46,688 bases of DNA from positions 10,600 through 57,287 of the forward strand of contig MGIT01000003.1 in the NCBI GenBank assembly GCA_001793895.1, written 5' to 3'. Each line of letters begins with the position of its first letter. Position 1 is the stretch's first letter. The DNA comes from Candidatus Wolfebacteria bacterium RIFOXYB1_FULL_54_12. GTDB lineage: Bacteria > Patescibacteriota > Minisyncoccia > UBA6257 > UBA9933. The notes below the pieces were generated by a model, which was not told the origin of the DNA, ran no database searches, and saw nothing but the letters and a program-made list of their open reading frames with translations. Of this stretch, positions 8,159 through 16,301 are shown piece by piece. A program made the translations under genes and the position numbers.

Positions 8159-8545
8159 CTACTGAATGAATTTGAACAGGAACGGGAACAATACAAAATA
8201 TCCCAACAGTCCCAGCCCGATCGCGCCGACTACGATCCCTGCGATTATCATCAACGGCTTTACCGTTCCGGACGATTCCTGCGACTGACTTACGGGCACA
8301 GCGGGAGTCTCGAACATCGGTTTTTCCGGGCCGGTATATGCAGGTGCAATTCCGGGTCGCACATCTTCCTGCCGTTGCGATGCAAATGCTTCTTGCGCTC
8401 CCGCGGTCGGTACTTCTCCTCCCCCTTCCTTAAACGCCTTGATGTCCGATTCCATCGTGCGAATATCTATTTCGAGCGCCGGCGGTTCAGGAACTTTTCC
8501 TTCCTGCTTGTCCGGAGCTGTTGTCGGATTTGTTTGCGTGTCCAT
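8159..8545 (-). CDS. Small C-tail-anchored membrane protein with TMESDIKAF motif
   Basis: 128 aa. The first 100 residues are polar, Pro/Glu/Thr-rich and likely disordered, with the motif IRTMESDIKAFKEGGGE around residues 27-44; one strong transmembrane segment follows (about 98-125). I have seen the TMESDIK-type motif in many Parcubacteria proteins; its role is unknown to me. A longer frame begins at 8578, but those 11 residues are translated heptamer repeat, so the ATG at 8545 (MDTQTNP) is preferred. The heptamer array at 8559-8602 lies 13 nt upstream. Confidence 0.75.
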   Translation of the reverse strand: MDTQTNPTTAPDKQEGKVPEPPALEIDIRTMESDIKAFKEGGGEVPTAGAQEAFASQRQEDVRPGIAPAYTGPEKPMFETPAVPVSQSQESSGTVKPLMIIAGIVVGAIGLGLLGYFVLFPFLFKFIQ

Positions 8546-8558
8546 GCAGATAGTATAA

Positions 8559-8602
8559 ACCAACAACCAATAACCCACAACCGATAACCCATAACAAAAT
8601 AC
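8559..8602. repeat. 7-bp-unit array with ACAAAATAC tail
   Basis: Plus-strand units CCAACAA, CCAATAA, CCCACAA, CCGATAA, CCCATAA then CAAAATAC. Upstream of the start at 8545. Confidence 0.8.
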
Positions 8603-8669
8603 GATGCAGTGGCAGGCTCAATCAAACTGTGCCTTTCATCGCTCAATTAAGTCTCCGTGAGGCAAAAAA

Positions 8670-8693
8670 ATACCCGCCCGTTTGGGTGGATAT
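8670..8693 (-). terminator. Terminator of tRNA-Glu(TTC)
   Basis: ATACCCGCCC-GTTT-GGGTGGATAT; on the minus strand it is followed by seven T, 11 nt beyond the tRNA 3' end. Confidence 0.7.
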
Positions 8694-8704
8694 TTCTTTT
8701 TTTG

Positions 8705-8776
8705 TGCCCCCAAGGAGAATCGGACTCCTCTTTACAGGATGAAAACCTGTTGTCCTGACCACTAGACGATGGGGGC
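8705..8776 (-). tRNA. tRNA-Glu(TTC)
   Basis: 72 nt. Acceptor GCCCCCA/TGGGGGC, anticodon loop TTTTCAT (anticodon TTC), T-loop GTCCGATTC type, discriminator A. CCA not encoded. Confidence 0.95.
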
Positions 8777-8861
8777 TTTTTTATTTCTAAGCGATTTAAA
8801 TCATACCGTACCTTATTTAGAAAATCAACAGGATGCCTTTCTTTTTATACCGTTTTCACCC

Positions 8862-8867
8862 TATAAT
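8862..8867 (+). promoter_or_regulatory. -10 element 8 nt before the GT2 start
   Basis: TATAAT at 8862-8867 with the ATG at 8876, so transcription should begin at or next to the start codon. The -35 region is weak (TTTCTT at an 18-bp spacing). Confidence 0.55.
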
Positions 8868-8875
8868 TAGCCCAT

Positions 8876-10372
8876 ATGAAACGATTTTTTGAGATCATGC
8901 CCGGCGTCCTTTCGTGGACGACGCTCATTGGCGTGGCACTGCTTTCCTGGCTTACTCCCGTCGGCATGGCCATTTTTATCATATTTTTTGACGTCTACTG
9001 GTTCTTAAAAACCTTCTACCTTTCCATCCACCTCCGCATCAGCTACCGCAAGATGCGCAACAACATGGAAATCAATTGGCTCGAAAAACTCAAAACCGAT
9101 CCGGCTACGACGGCATGGCCCGACATCTACCACTTGATCGTGTTCCCATTTTTTGATGAACCTTATGAGGTCATCAAAGAGTCGTTCGAGGCCCTTGCAC
9201 GCATAAACTATCCGCTTGGTAGATTTATCGTCGCGATCGGCACCGAAGAAAAAGCCGGAGAAGCAGCCAAGCAAACACTTGATCGCATTACCGCGGAATA
9301 TGCAAACACATTCTTCAAATTGGTCGCCACCGTTCATCCGAGCAATCTACCGGGAGAAGCCCCCGGCAAGGGGTCTAACGAGGCGTGGATCGCGCAGCAG
9401 GTGAAGCAGGAAGTCATCGATCCGCTTCGTATTCCCTACGAGCGTATCGTCGTTTCTTCATTTGATATCGACACGCAGATCTTTCCCGATTATTTCGGCG
9501 TTTTAACGCATGCATTTTTGACGACCGAGGACAATCTGCACGCAAGCTACCTGCCTATTCCGTTCTTTTTAAATAACATCTTCCAAGCTCCCGCCATTGC
9601 GCGTGTCATTTCATTTTCCGCCTCCATTTACCATATGATGCAGCAGGCTCGTCCGCATCGTCTTACGACCTTCTCTTCACACTCGATGCCGTTTCAGGCC
9701 CTGGTTGATGTCGGCTTTTGGAAAAAGGACATCGTCAGTGAAGATTCCCAGATTTTTTGGCAATGCTATCTGCATTACAACGGCAACTATCGGGTCATCC
9801 CGCTTAATTACCCGATATCCATGGATTCCAATGTCGCGCCATCATTTTGGCGCACCATGCTGAACCAGTACAAACAGCAACGCCGCTGGGCATGGGGAGG
9901 GGTAGAAAACATCCCGTATCTCATGATGGGATTTATGCGGAACAAACAGATCCCGTTCAAAAAACGATTTTCATGGGCTTTCTTCTATATCGAAGGCTTT
10001 CACTCATGGGCGACCAATGCGTTGATCATCTTTACGCTTTCATGGCTTCCGATTTTGTTGGGCGGACCTGATTTTCGCTTTTCACTTATTTCTTATTCCC
10101 TACCAAAGGTCACCAATATGATCATGAACTTTGCCGCCATCGGCATCGTGACCTCCGCGTTCCTCGGCATCGTGCTTTTACCGCCAAAGCCCATTTGGTT
10201 CAAGAAGTATCACTATGTGTGGTTTGTCCTGCAATGGGCATTCCTTCCGCTTACCATGATCATCTTCGGATCCATCCCCGCACTGGATGCGCAGACCCGC
10301 GGCATGTTTGGCGGAAAGCTTCGCCTTGGCTTTTGGGTAACACCGAAGCATCGAGAAACAAAAAATCCCTAA
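8876..10372 (+). CDS. Membrane-bound family 2 glycosyltransferase
   Basis: Processive-type GT2 enzyme predicted to add sugars to a lipid- or polymer-linked acceptor at the inner membrane. Two N-terminal transmembrane segments (about 12-50) precede the catalytic domain, which starts with HLIVFPFFDEP and contains the metal-binding FDIDTQ (about 197-202), the acceptor-site EDSQIFW (about 294-300) and QQRRW (about 334-338), the QxxRW hallmark of cellulose-synthase-like enzymes. Several transmembrane segments follow (about 365-470). 498 aa. A -10 box ends 8 nt before the ATG, suggesting a leaderless mRNA, and the stop codon lies in the loop of a strong terminator. Sugar and acceptor cannot be told from sequence. 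Confidence 0.88.
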   Translation: MKRFFEIMPGVLSWTTLIGVALLSWLTPVGMAIFIIFFDVYWFLKTFYLSIHLRISYRKMRNNMEINWLEKLKTDPATTAWPDIYHLIVFPFFDEPYEVIKESFEALARINYPLGRFIVAIGTEEKAGEAAKQTLDRITAEYANTFFKLVATVHPSNLPGEAPGKGSNEAWIAQQVKQEVIDPLRIPYERIVVSSFDIDTQIFPDYFGVLTHAFLTTEDNLHASYLPIPFFLNNIFQAPAIARVISFSASIYHMMQQARPHRLTTFSSHSMPFQALVDVGFWKKDIVSEDSQIFWQCYLHYNGNYRVIPLNYPISMDSNVAPSFWRTMLNQYKQQRRWAWGGVENIPYLMMGFMRNKQIPFKKRFSWAFFYIEGFHSWATNALIIFTLSWLPILLGGPDFRFSLISYSLPKVTNMIMNFAAIGIVTSAFLGIVLLPPKPIWFKKYHYVWFVLQWAFLPLTMIIFGSIPALDAQTRGMFGGKLRLGFWVTPKHRETKNP

Positions 10373-10395
10373 TGGGATTTTTTGTTTCTCGATGC
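10348..10395 (+). terminator. Terminator whose loop contains the GT2 stop codon
   Basis: Perfect 22-bp arms (10348-10369 and 10374-10395) around the 4-nt loop TAAT, so the last seven codons form the left arm. The right arm has six consecutive T. Confidence 0.85.
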
Positions 10396-10425
10396 AATTT
10401 CAAATTTCAAATTTATAATTTTAAA

Positions 10426-12606
10426 TTACTCAAGGTGCACCTTGTCGTGAAATCGCGCAACGACGCCTTTTAACTGCGGGTGTTCCGTTAGGTCTGGGTC
10501 CTTTTTCAGCACACTCTCCGCAGCCTCACGCGCGCTCTTTACCAGCTTCATGTCTTGCAGCGAACGCATCGCCAGATCGGGCAATCCCGTTTGCGATTGG
10601 CCCATAAACTCACCGGGACCGCGCAAGGCAAGGTCTTTTTCCGCAAGCTCAAAACCGTTCTTCGCGTGCACCAGCGCCTCGAGCCTGTCCTTTGTCGGCT
10701 GTGCGGACGAATCGGTAAACAACAGACAGAACGATTGATGCTCTCCCCTTCCTACGCGCCCTTTAAACTGGTACAGCTGTGCGAGGCCGAACCGATCCGC
10801 ACCTTCGATCATCATGATCGTCGCATTGGGAATATCCACGCCGACCTCGATCACCGAGGTTGCCACCAGCACGTCGATCGTGCCTTTTTTCATTTTTTCC
10901 ATGACTTCCGCCTTTTCTTCCGCCTTGAGTTTTCCATGCAGCATCGCAACGCGCATATCGGGGAAAATCTTTTTAGACAGTTTGTCATATTCTTCCTTTA
11001 CCGTCTTCGTATCCACCGCGAACCAACTCTTTCCTTTCGTTTCATCATCTTCGGTTTTTTCTATCCGCGGGCAAATGACAAATACCTGCCTCCCTTTCTT
11101 TACCTGCCCACGTATGAACGCATACGCATCCGTGCGGCTTGCGGGCGGCACTATTTTGGCAATGATCTCTTTACGCCCTTTGGGTAATTCACCAATGATC
11201 GATACATCGAGATCGCCGAACAACGTCAGAGAAAGCGTGCGCGGAATGGGCGTGGCGGACATGGACAAAAAGTGCGGCAACAGTTCCCCGCTTCCTTTAG
11301 TATGCCCCGCGAGTGCTTGACGCTGCTTTACGCCAAATCGATGTTGCTCATCTATGACCACCAATGCAAGTTCATTGAACGCGACTCCTTTCTGTATCAG
11401 CGCGTGGGTACCTATGGCTATTTTTATTTCTCCGGTCGCAAGTTTTTTTATCGCGTCCGCTTTTTTCATATTGCTCTCCAACCCGTCCCCAAAAAATACC
11501 TTTGCACCCGAGGCGGTCAACAGCACCACTCCCTTTTCGAAATTGCCAAATATCTTTTTAAACGTATGGTAATGTTGCGTGGCCAATATTTCCGTCGGCG
11601 CCATAAACGATGCCTGCATGCCCGCCTCCGCTGCAATGATCGCCGACAATACCGCGACGATGGTCTTTCCTGAGCCTACATCGCCCTGCAACAAACGATT
11701 CATCGGATGCGGACGCGCAAGGTCGCCAATAACCTCCCGCATGACCTCCTGTTGCGCATCGGTCAATTCGAACGGCAACTGCGCAAGCAATTCCGCGAAT
11801 CTCGATTCTTCCGCAACGCACGCATATGCGTTTTCCTTCGCGAGCCGCGATCGCTCAAGTATGTTTACCAACTGCAAATAAAAAATATCCTCAAACGCAA
11901 ACCTGCGGCGGGCACGCAACACATCCTTCATGGTTTCCGGATAGTGGATCAAACGCAATGCATCGTTCAGCTCCGTAACATCGGCGCGTTTCAACATTTC
12001 CGCGGGCAATGTTTCGGGGATATATTCCAACCCATCCAAAAGCGGCTTGATCAGAAACCGCAAACCTTTCGAAGTTACACCTTTTGTTTCCGGATAGATC
12101 GGAACCAGCCGACCCGTGTGCTTACATGATTCAATCTCTTCCCGATATTCCGCCATGTCTTCCGCAAACTGCTCCTCGTCCTCGGAAAATCCGACGATCT
12201 CGTAGGATGGGTGCGCGAAGCCCACTCCATTCTTCCCTGCGCTTACCTTACCGGCAAGATTGATTACCATGCCTTTTTTTAACATGGCCATGAGGAACTT
12301 TTGATTGAACCATGTTGCCCGGATGCTTCCGGTCGCATCGGTCACGGTAGCCTGAATGATGAACATCTTCCTTCTGAACGATCGCAATATCTTGATGTCT
12401 TGGATCACCCCTTGGATCGTCGCCGCTTCCCCGGGGATCAGCTCGGCGATATTTGAAATGTTTGAAAAATCTTCGTATCGGGACGGGAAATGCCACAACA
12501 GGTCCCGGACCGTTTTCAGCCCCAGCTTTTCCAATCGAGCTGCAAATGCCGGCCCCACGCCTTTTACATAGCGCAATTCAGTTTCCAGCCGAATATCAGT
12601 GGTCAT
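10426..12606 (-). CDS. recG: ATP-dependent DNA helicase RecG
   Basis: Regresses stalled replication forks and processes branched DNA. N-terminal helix-hairpin motif VKGVGPAFAARLEKLG (14-29), OB-fold wedge domain (about 60-140), then the helicase core with LTDAQQEVM, Walker A GDVGSGKT (308-315), DEQHRFG (419-425), the SATPIPRT motif, and in the second RecA domain VGVDIPNATIM and QLYQFKGRVGRG; the TRG-type C-terminal region follows. Length 726 aa, slightly over the usual 690 owing to acidic inserts near 140-160. A TACAAT box at 12615-12620 and AGGA just before the ATG suggest its own promoter. Confidence 0.97.
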   Translation of the reverse strand: MTTDIRLETELRYVKGVGPAFAARLEKLGLKTVRDLLWHFPSRYEDFSNISNIAELIPGEAATIQGVIQDIKILRSFRRKMFIIQATVTDATGSIRATWFNQKFLMAMLKKGMVINLAGKVSAGKNGVGFAHPSYEIVGFSEDEEQFAEDMAEYREEIESCKHTGRLVPIYPETKGVTSKGLRFLIKPLLDGLEYIPETLPAEMLKRADVTELNDALRLIHYPETMKDVLRARRRFAFEDIFYLQLVNILERSRLAKENAYACVAEESRFAELLAQLPFELTDAQQEVMREVIGDLARPHPMNRLLQGDVGSGKTIVAVLSAIIAAEAGMQASFMAPTEILATQHYHTFKKIFGNFEKGVVLLTASGAKVFFGDGLESNMKKADAIKKLATGEIKIAIGTHALIQKGVAFNELALVVIDEQHRFGVKQRQALAGHTKGSGELLPHFLSMSATPIPRTLSLTLFGDLDVSIIGELPKGRKEIIAKIVPPASRTDAYAFIRGQVKKGRQVFVICPRIEKTEDDETKGKSWFAVDTKTVKEEYDKLSKKIFPDMRVAMLHGKLKAEEKAEVMEKMKKGTIDVLVATSVIEVGVDIPNATIMMIEGADRFGLAQLYQFKGRVGRGEHQSFCLLFTDSSAQPTKDRLEALVHAKNGFELAEKDLALRGPGEFMGQSQTGLPDLAMRSLQDMKLVKSAREAAESVLKKDPDLTEHPQLKGVVARFHDKVHLE

Positions 12607-12684
12607 ATTTTCCTATTGTACGGGATATTGACATGGAGTGCTATCAGAGAAGCCGCTTCATACTACTTTAACCCAAAAAAAATA

Positions 12685-12719
12685 ACCCTCTCTGCGAAGC
12701 ATGGCTTCGCAGAGAGGGT
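12685..12719 (-). terminator. Intrinsic terminator of the 12745 gene
   Basis: 16-bp arms ACCCTCTCTGCGAAGC/GCTTCGCAGAGAGGGT around ATG; on minus it is followed by TATTTTTTTT. Confidence 0.85.
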
Positions 12720-12744
12720 CGAGATACGCGGCAAGCAGCCAACA

Positions 12745-13143
12745 TCATTCGTAATGGATCAATAATCCGGCAATGAAGTTTTGCTCGTACAGCTTTTTGT
12801 CACTGCCGGAGACAATGGATACCGAAACAATCCGCCTGCCCAGGGACTGCTTTTTCCATTGCTGCTTTTTTACCATGATCTCGGCGATGGCAGCATCGGG
12901 CCCCTTGGATAGCGCGTTACTTACCTTGATGTACGCGGTGCCTTGCCCGTCGTCATTGATGTCATCGGCCATTATCGCAGCAGAAGATGCAGCGACGCGA
13001 GTCTCAGACGCAGCCATCGCTTCCGGTAGTGTCTCCTGGGTGAATAGATAAACGTTGGCTGCTATCAAAGATGCAACAACACTCCACAAAACCACCGCTA
13101 TAGGACACGCTCTCTTTTTCGGTTCTCCCTTTTTTGAAGCCAC
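12745..13143 (-). CDS. Single-pass membrane protein of unknown function, 132 aa
   Basis: Not recognised. A basic N-terminus (KKGEPKKR) precedes one transmembrane segment (about 13-34), then an Ala-rich stalk and a compact C-terminal region (about 65-132) predicted outside. The start is GTG at 13143, decided by the Shine-Dalgarno AAGGAGGTG just upstream (plus strand CACCTCCTT, 13149-13157). It is one of the few genes here with a canonical ribosome site. Terminated by the hairpin at 12685. Confidence 0.7.
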   Translation of the reverse strand: MASKKGEPKKRACPIAVVLWSVVASLIAANVYLFTQETLPEAMAASETRVAASSAAIMADDINDDGQGTAYIKVSNALSKGPDAAIAEIMVKKQQWKKQSLGRRIVSVSIVSGSDKKLYEQNFIAGLLIHYE

Positions 13144-13270
13144 TTCGCCACCTCCTTAAAGTGCATTGTTTTGCGGCGTATTTGCCGCGGGTATTATCGC
13201 TATTTTTATATGATAGATAATACTTTTATATACCATAGAATATCCGGTGTGGCAAGTTTTCTATAAACAC

Positions 13271-13300
13271 AAAACCCCCGTCTTTAAAAACGGGGGTTTT
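13271..13300 (-). terminator. Terminator beyond the tRNA-like element
   Basis: AAAACCCCCGT-CTTTAAAA-ACGGGGGTTTT. Symmetric A/T ends allow use on both strands. Confidence 0.8.
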
Positions 13301-13309
13301 GCGAACTTG

Positions 13310-13414
13310 TGCCCCTGTGTGGTACCCGCTTCGCCCAACAGTACATCGGTACTGTTGGGCTCGGGGGCAGGCTCAATCGAACCTTGGCTTCGCCGGTTCG
13401 ATCCCACACAGGGC
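13310..13414 (-). ncRNA. tRNA-like structured element, possible small RNA or tRNA relic
   Basis: On the minus strand the ends pair as GCCCTGTGTGG/CCACACAGGGGC and the last 16 nt (CCACACAGGGGCACAA, reaching 13307) are identical to the 3' end of tRNA-Arg(GCG) at 13456-13471. Inside are two perfect hairpins, ATCGAACC/GGTTCGAT (13376-13402) and an 11-bp CCCAACAGTAC/GTACTGTTGGG (13334-13359). It lacks a normal anticodon arm. Both it and the tRNA are followed by intrinsic terminators, so the arrangement looks like a duplicated tRNA-plus-terminator unit that diverged. Confidence 0.45.
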
Positions 13415-13420
13415 AAAAAA

Positions 13421-13450
13421 GAATACCCGAGCCAACTGGCTCGGGTATTC
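13421..13450 (-). terminator. Terminator of tRNA-Arg(GCG)
   Basis: GAATACCCGAGCC-AACT-GGCTCGGGTATTC flanked by A and T runs; begins 8 nt past the tRNA 3' end. Confidence 0.85.
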
Positions 13451-13458
13451 TTTTTTTG

Positions 13459-13530
13459 TGCCCCTGTGTGGAATCGAACCACAATTTTAACTTCCGCAAA
13501 GTCATGTCCTATCCATTGAACGACAAGGGC
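13459..13530 (-). tRNA. tRNA-Arg(GCG)
   Basis: 72 nt. Acceptor GCCCTTG/CAGGGGC, D-stem GTTC/GGAC, anticodon stem TGACT/AGTTA with loop TTGCGGA (anticodon GCG, codon CGC), T-stem TGTGG/CCACA, discriminator A, no CCA. Most bacteria read CGN with ACG instead. Confidence 0.88.
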
Positions 13531-13573
13531 TTATTAACCAATAACTTACAACCAACAACCTACAACGGAATAC
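13531..13573. repeat. 7-bp-unit array
   Basis: Plus units AACCAAT, AACTTAC, AACCAAC, AACCTAC then AACGGAATAC, a variant of the usual tail. Immediately upstream of tRNA-Arg(GCG). Confidence 0.7.
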
Positions 13574-13642
13574 CCTTGAAATAGGACTGCTGACTGACGC
13601 CATTCAGTTATAGCAAATCCTATTTCATTTTACAATATTCCG

Positions 13643-14227
13643 TCAGATGCCGATCAAACGCTCGAGAAATTCGAAAAATGTTACCTCTATTTCTCCATGC
13701 GGGACCTTTTTGTTCAAGGCCTCCCGGATCTTTTGCTCGTCCTCCGCATGGATGAATATCTTTATGTAATGATGCACCTTTGATTTTGTCTGCAGTACCA
13801 ATTCGTGATATTCATCAGAAAATTGATGGATGTCGTAGAGCGTGATCGTTGAATATTTATAGGTCTTATGTCCTTCGATCGTAACCCCCTGTTCGTCGAT
13901 CGTAAAATCCCACATCTTTGGCTTTTCACCGGCGAACATAAATATAGCCAGCTCGGCTATGACAATAAATACGGCAAACAAAAAGTTCTTCTGCCACAGC
14001 GCAATGGCAATCAAAACAATGGCAACGGCCATGCTTGCCCAATACCATGTAGTGCTTTTTTCGATATGCTCCGCCTCGGGCGCCTCCCATGCGATCATCA
14101 CGCCCTCGGGCTCATCTTGCGCAACAACTGCGGTACCAGTCGGCTCATCCGCTATTTCTTCGATATATTCCTCCTCTGCAATATCTTCAGCGGATCGTTT
14201 AAGAAAAAATGCGTTTTCCTTTTCCAT
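13643..14227 (-). CDS. Two-pass membrane protein, Patescibacteria type
   Basis: About 194 aa from the second ATG (a longer frame starts at 14245). An acidic N-terminal 45 residues leads to a WEAPE motif, then two transmembrane segments (about 60-98) with a short turn, then a C-terminal cytoplasmic-type domain containing FTIDEQGVTIEGHKTY and a C-terminal helix. This WEAPE-TM-TM-beta layout is familiar from Parcubacteria hypothetical proteins resembling DUF5673; I cannot confirm the family. TATAAT lies 4-9 nt before the second ATG, which could be coincidental. Monocistronic. Confidence 0.7.
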   Translation of the reverse strand: MEKENAFFLKRSAEDIAEEEYIEEIADEPTGTAVVAQDEPEGVMIAWEAPEAEHIEKSTTWYWASMAVAIVLIAIALWQKNFLFAVFIVIAELAIFMFAGEKPKMWDFTIDEQGVTIEGHKTYKYSTITLYDIHQFSDEYHELVLQTKSKVHHYIKIFIHAEDEQKIREALNKKVPHGEIEVTFFEFLERLIGI

Positions 14228-14287
14228 GGTCTTATTATAAAACATAATACTTTAAAGCACCATAACCATACTATTCAATAAAAAAAT

Positions 14288-14307
14288 GGCGGGGAATATT
14301 CCCCGCC
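14288..14307 (-). terminator. Intrinsic terminator of the 14325 gene
   Basis: GGCGGGGAAT/ATTCCCCGCC, followed on the minus strand by ATTTTTTTATTG. Confidence 0.8.
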
Positions 14308-14324
14308 ACGCCCGCCCTTCAAGC

Positions 14325-14690
14325 CTATGTCTTACCGCACATATCCTCCGGTATGACGATCGTCGTCAGTGGCTTCAGCTCACTATTATATCTATGAAAT
14401 TCACCACGATCAGGGATAACCCGCACAACGGTCCCCTTGCTTAGCTTTTCGTAACCACCCCACCCTTCTTCGCTCAAACCACATATAATGCAAGTTCTCT
14501 TTGGAGGCAATGCATGCATAAATTTGCATTCCGCTACATAGGGCGTTTCAGTGATCGCCTCATGCGTACACTCATTTCGCAATCGACCGAGGAGCTCCTC
14601 CCTCTTTTTCTGCAGATCCTTTATCTGCGCCGTAATGAACATAACCCTATCCCGCAAATCGATGCCTTTCAGATCGTCGTCTCCGCTCAT
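14325..14690 (-). CDS. Small cysteine-containing protein of unknown function
   Basis: 121 aa, not recognised. The first 45 residues form a coiled coil (DLRDRVMFITAQIKDLQKK), followed by CTHE, a lone Cys, and CIICG, which together could bind a metal. The start is MSGDDDL at 14690 because GAGGTG lies 6 nt upstream; the longer frame to 14702 would begin inside that Shine-Dalgarno. Terminated by the hairpin at 14288. Coiled coil plus zinc knuckle is a common CPR small-protein design, role unknown. Confidence 0.65.
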   Translation of the reverse strand: MSGDDDLKGIDLRDRVMFITAQIKDLQKKREELLGRLRNECTHEAITETPYVAECKFMHALPPKRTCIICGLSEEGWGGYEKLSKGTVVRVIPDRGEFHRYNSELKPLTTIVIPEDMCGKT

Positions 14691-14882
14691 TTTGCACCTC
14701 ACTGTTGTTGTTAATGACTGTCAACAGGATATGAAATCAATGTCACCCTGTCAATCAAAATCCTCCTGATGCCTTTCGGTATGCTTGTTTTGCAGATACT
14801 CATTCTATATACTAAAAGACTCAATACCGTCGACTCCGCAAGGACAAGCACTCTGTCGACATTTCAATTTTCCTACACAAAG

Positions 14883-14969
14883 CGGTAGGGGCGAGATTCG
14901 AACTCGCGACACCCTTTCAGGTATAACAGTTTTCAAGACTGCCGCCTTAAACCGCTCGGCCACCCTACC
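14883..14969 (-). tRNA. tRNA-Ser(TGA)
   Basis: 87 nt with a long variable arm. Acceptor GGTAGGG/CCCTACC, anticodon loop CTTGAAA (TGA), T-stem GCGAG/CTCGC, discriminator G as expected for serine. Confidence 0.95.
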
Positions 14970-14989
14970 GCCTTATGCACGAAATAAAC

Positions 14990-16015
14990 TCACGATTTGA
15001 ATAAGATTCTATTAAACCTATTCCTGTGCTTCAGATTGCTTGTCCCTATTACCTCAAAATATCTGATTATATCTGCCCTGCTCTCTAATTGAACGCTTCT
15101 ATTATTGCGGATTTTAGGGGAAAAATCCAGCTCCCTTAGAATAGTGAATGTCGACTGCAACAAATACTCCGAAGCCGAAACGAATGCCCATCGCGGATAC
15201 TCATATGTCTTATTTTTTATCTTATGACGCTCGCCAAATATACACCCGTCCGTGTCAAATAATCCTCGTATACAATTCATCTTAAATGCATCATTTTTAT
15301 TGATCCATTTTGGAATATCCGACCCATTTTTTAATTTGCTCCCTACCTTTAGCCCGATAGATTCACAGAAAGCGACCAATTTTACTCTCGATACGATAAC
15401 ATCCGTTGTCGTGCGACTTTCCACAATCTGCAAGGATGGCTCGACATCAAAAAGGGTCTTGATCAAATTTTGAACAAATTTTACGTATTCCGCATCGGTC
15501 TTGGAATTAAGCGTTACCCTAACCTGCGTTTTTGTCATCCCGCCGTCCCCCAGCATAATTCCGATAAATTCCGCCAGTCGTTCATCCTCTTTTGGAATCT
15601 TGATTTCTTTAGGACAACAATTGCGCGGCGGATTAAATTTCCCCGTCTCATCCCACCATTTTGCCCATGCTTTCTTGCGTTTTTCCGGATCGCCGCCGAC
15701 CCTGCCATATTTCTTAAAATTCGATCTTCCGGCTATTTTCCCGCCAATAGATGTATACCAAAATGCGTCCCGAGTTGTTAGATCAAGCGGCCTTTTAATT
15801 TTTGCAATTTCGCAAATTTTATCCAATCCTGATTCAGATATTGTATACCGCTCCCGCCTCCAGTCACTTAATGTACGCCTATGTATTCCCACTCTTTCCG
15901 CAAGCTCTATCCATGATAACCCTGATACATCCTTTGCATGGATTACAAATTCATTTTGCTTTCCCTTGGCAAAAATTATTCTTTTTTGGATTTTAGTATT
16001 AAACACCTCTTGCAT
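14990..16015 (-). CDS. Free-standing LAGLIDADG homing endonuclease with N-terminal HTH
   Basis: Site-specific DNA endonuclease that spreads its own gene. An N-terminal HTH (about 34-75, LSWIELAERVGIHRRTLSDW) precedes a linker with GGKIAGRSNFKKYGRVGGDP, and the nuclease carries two LAGLIDADG motifs, AEFIGIMLGDG (148-158) and IRGLFDTDG (249-257), each with its catalytic acidic residue, so it is probably an active monomer. 341 aa. It is not inside an intron or intein: flanking tRNA genes are whole. It ends 21 nt before tRNA-Ser(TGA) on the same strand and lies between tRNA-Ser and the tRNA-Ala pair, which suggests a tRNA-rich locus as landing site. The target cannot be read from the sequence. 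Confidence 0.9.
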   Translation of the reverse strand: MQEVFNTKIQKRIIFAKGKQNEFVIHAKDVSGLSWIELAERVGIHRRTLSDWRRERYTISESGLDKICEIAKIKRPLDLTTRDAFWYTSIGGKIAGRSNFKKYGRVGGDPEKRKKAWAKWWDETGKFNPPRNCCPKEIKIPKEDERLAEFIGIMLGDGGMTKTQVRVTLNSKTDAEYVKFVQNLIKTLFDVEPSLQIVESRTTTDVIVSRVKLVAFCESIGLKVGSKLKNGSDIPKWINKNDAFKMNCIRGLFDTDGCIFGERHKIKNKTYEYPRWAFVSASEYLLQSTFTILRELDFSPKIRNNRSVQLESRADIIRYFEVIGTSNLKHRNRFNRILFKS

Positions 16016-16070
16016 TATTCCAGTTTACCAAAAAATTACTCTCGGGACAATAATTCCGCCTACACTATTT

Positions 16071-16109
16071 AACACAAAACCGCCGATCACAGATCGGCGG
16101 TTTTGTGTT
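16071..16109 (-). terminator. Terminator of the tRNA-Ala pair
   Basis: 18-bp arms AACACAAAACCGCCGATC and complement, loop ACA, just past the tRNA-Ala(TGC) 3' end. Confidence 0.8.
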
Positions 16110-16116
16110 AATTTTG

Positions 16117-16189
16117 TGGACCTTACCGGGCTCGAACCGGTCACCTCTACATTGCAAATGTAGCGCTCTACCAGATGAGCTAAAGGCCC
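16117..16189 (-). tRNA. tRNA-Ala(TGC)
   Basis: 73 nt. Acceptor GGGCCTT/AAGGTCC has the G3:U70 pair that marks alanine tRNAs; anticodon loop TTTGCAA; discriminator A; no CCA. Confidence 0.97.
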
Positions 16190-16228
16190 TGGTAGTATTT
16201 TTCGTTATTACCGTCCAAATCAACGGTG

Positions 16229-16301
16229 TGGACCATACCGGATTCGAACCGGTTGCCTCTTCCATGCCATGGAAGCGCTCTACCAAGTGAGCTAATGGCC
16301 C
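16229..16301 (-). tRNA. tRNA-Ala(GGC)
   Basis: 73 nt. Acceptor GGGCCAT/ATGGTCC with G3:U70; anticodon stem CTTCC/GGAAG, loop ATGGCAT (GGC); discriminator A. Probably co-transcribed with tRNA-Ala(TGC) 39 nt downstream. Confidence 0.96.

Noticed and set aside
8546-8578. Extra 11 N-terminal residues (MGYWLLVYTIC) of the 8159 protein
   Set aside because: They are translated heptamer repeat, hydrophobic by accident of the GGTTATTGG unit.
13247-13584. Several 60-90-codon frames around tRNA-Arg
   Set aside because: They cross tRNA, hairpins and terminators in all frames; no coding signal.
14990-16301. Intron in a tRNA gene hosting the homing endonuclease
   Set aside because: All neighbouring tRNAs fold completely without an insertion.
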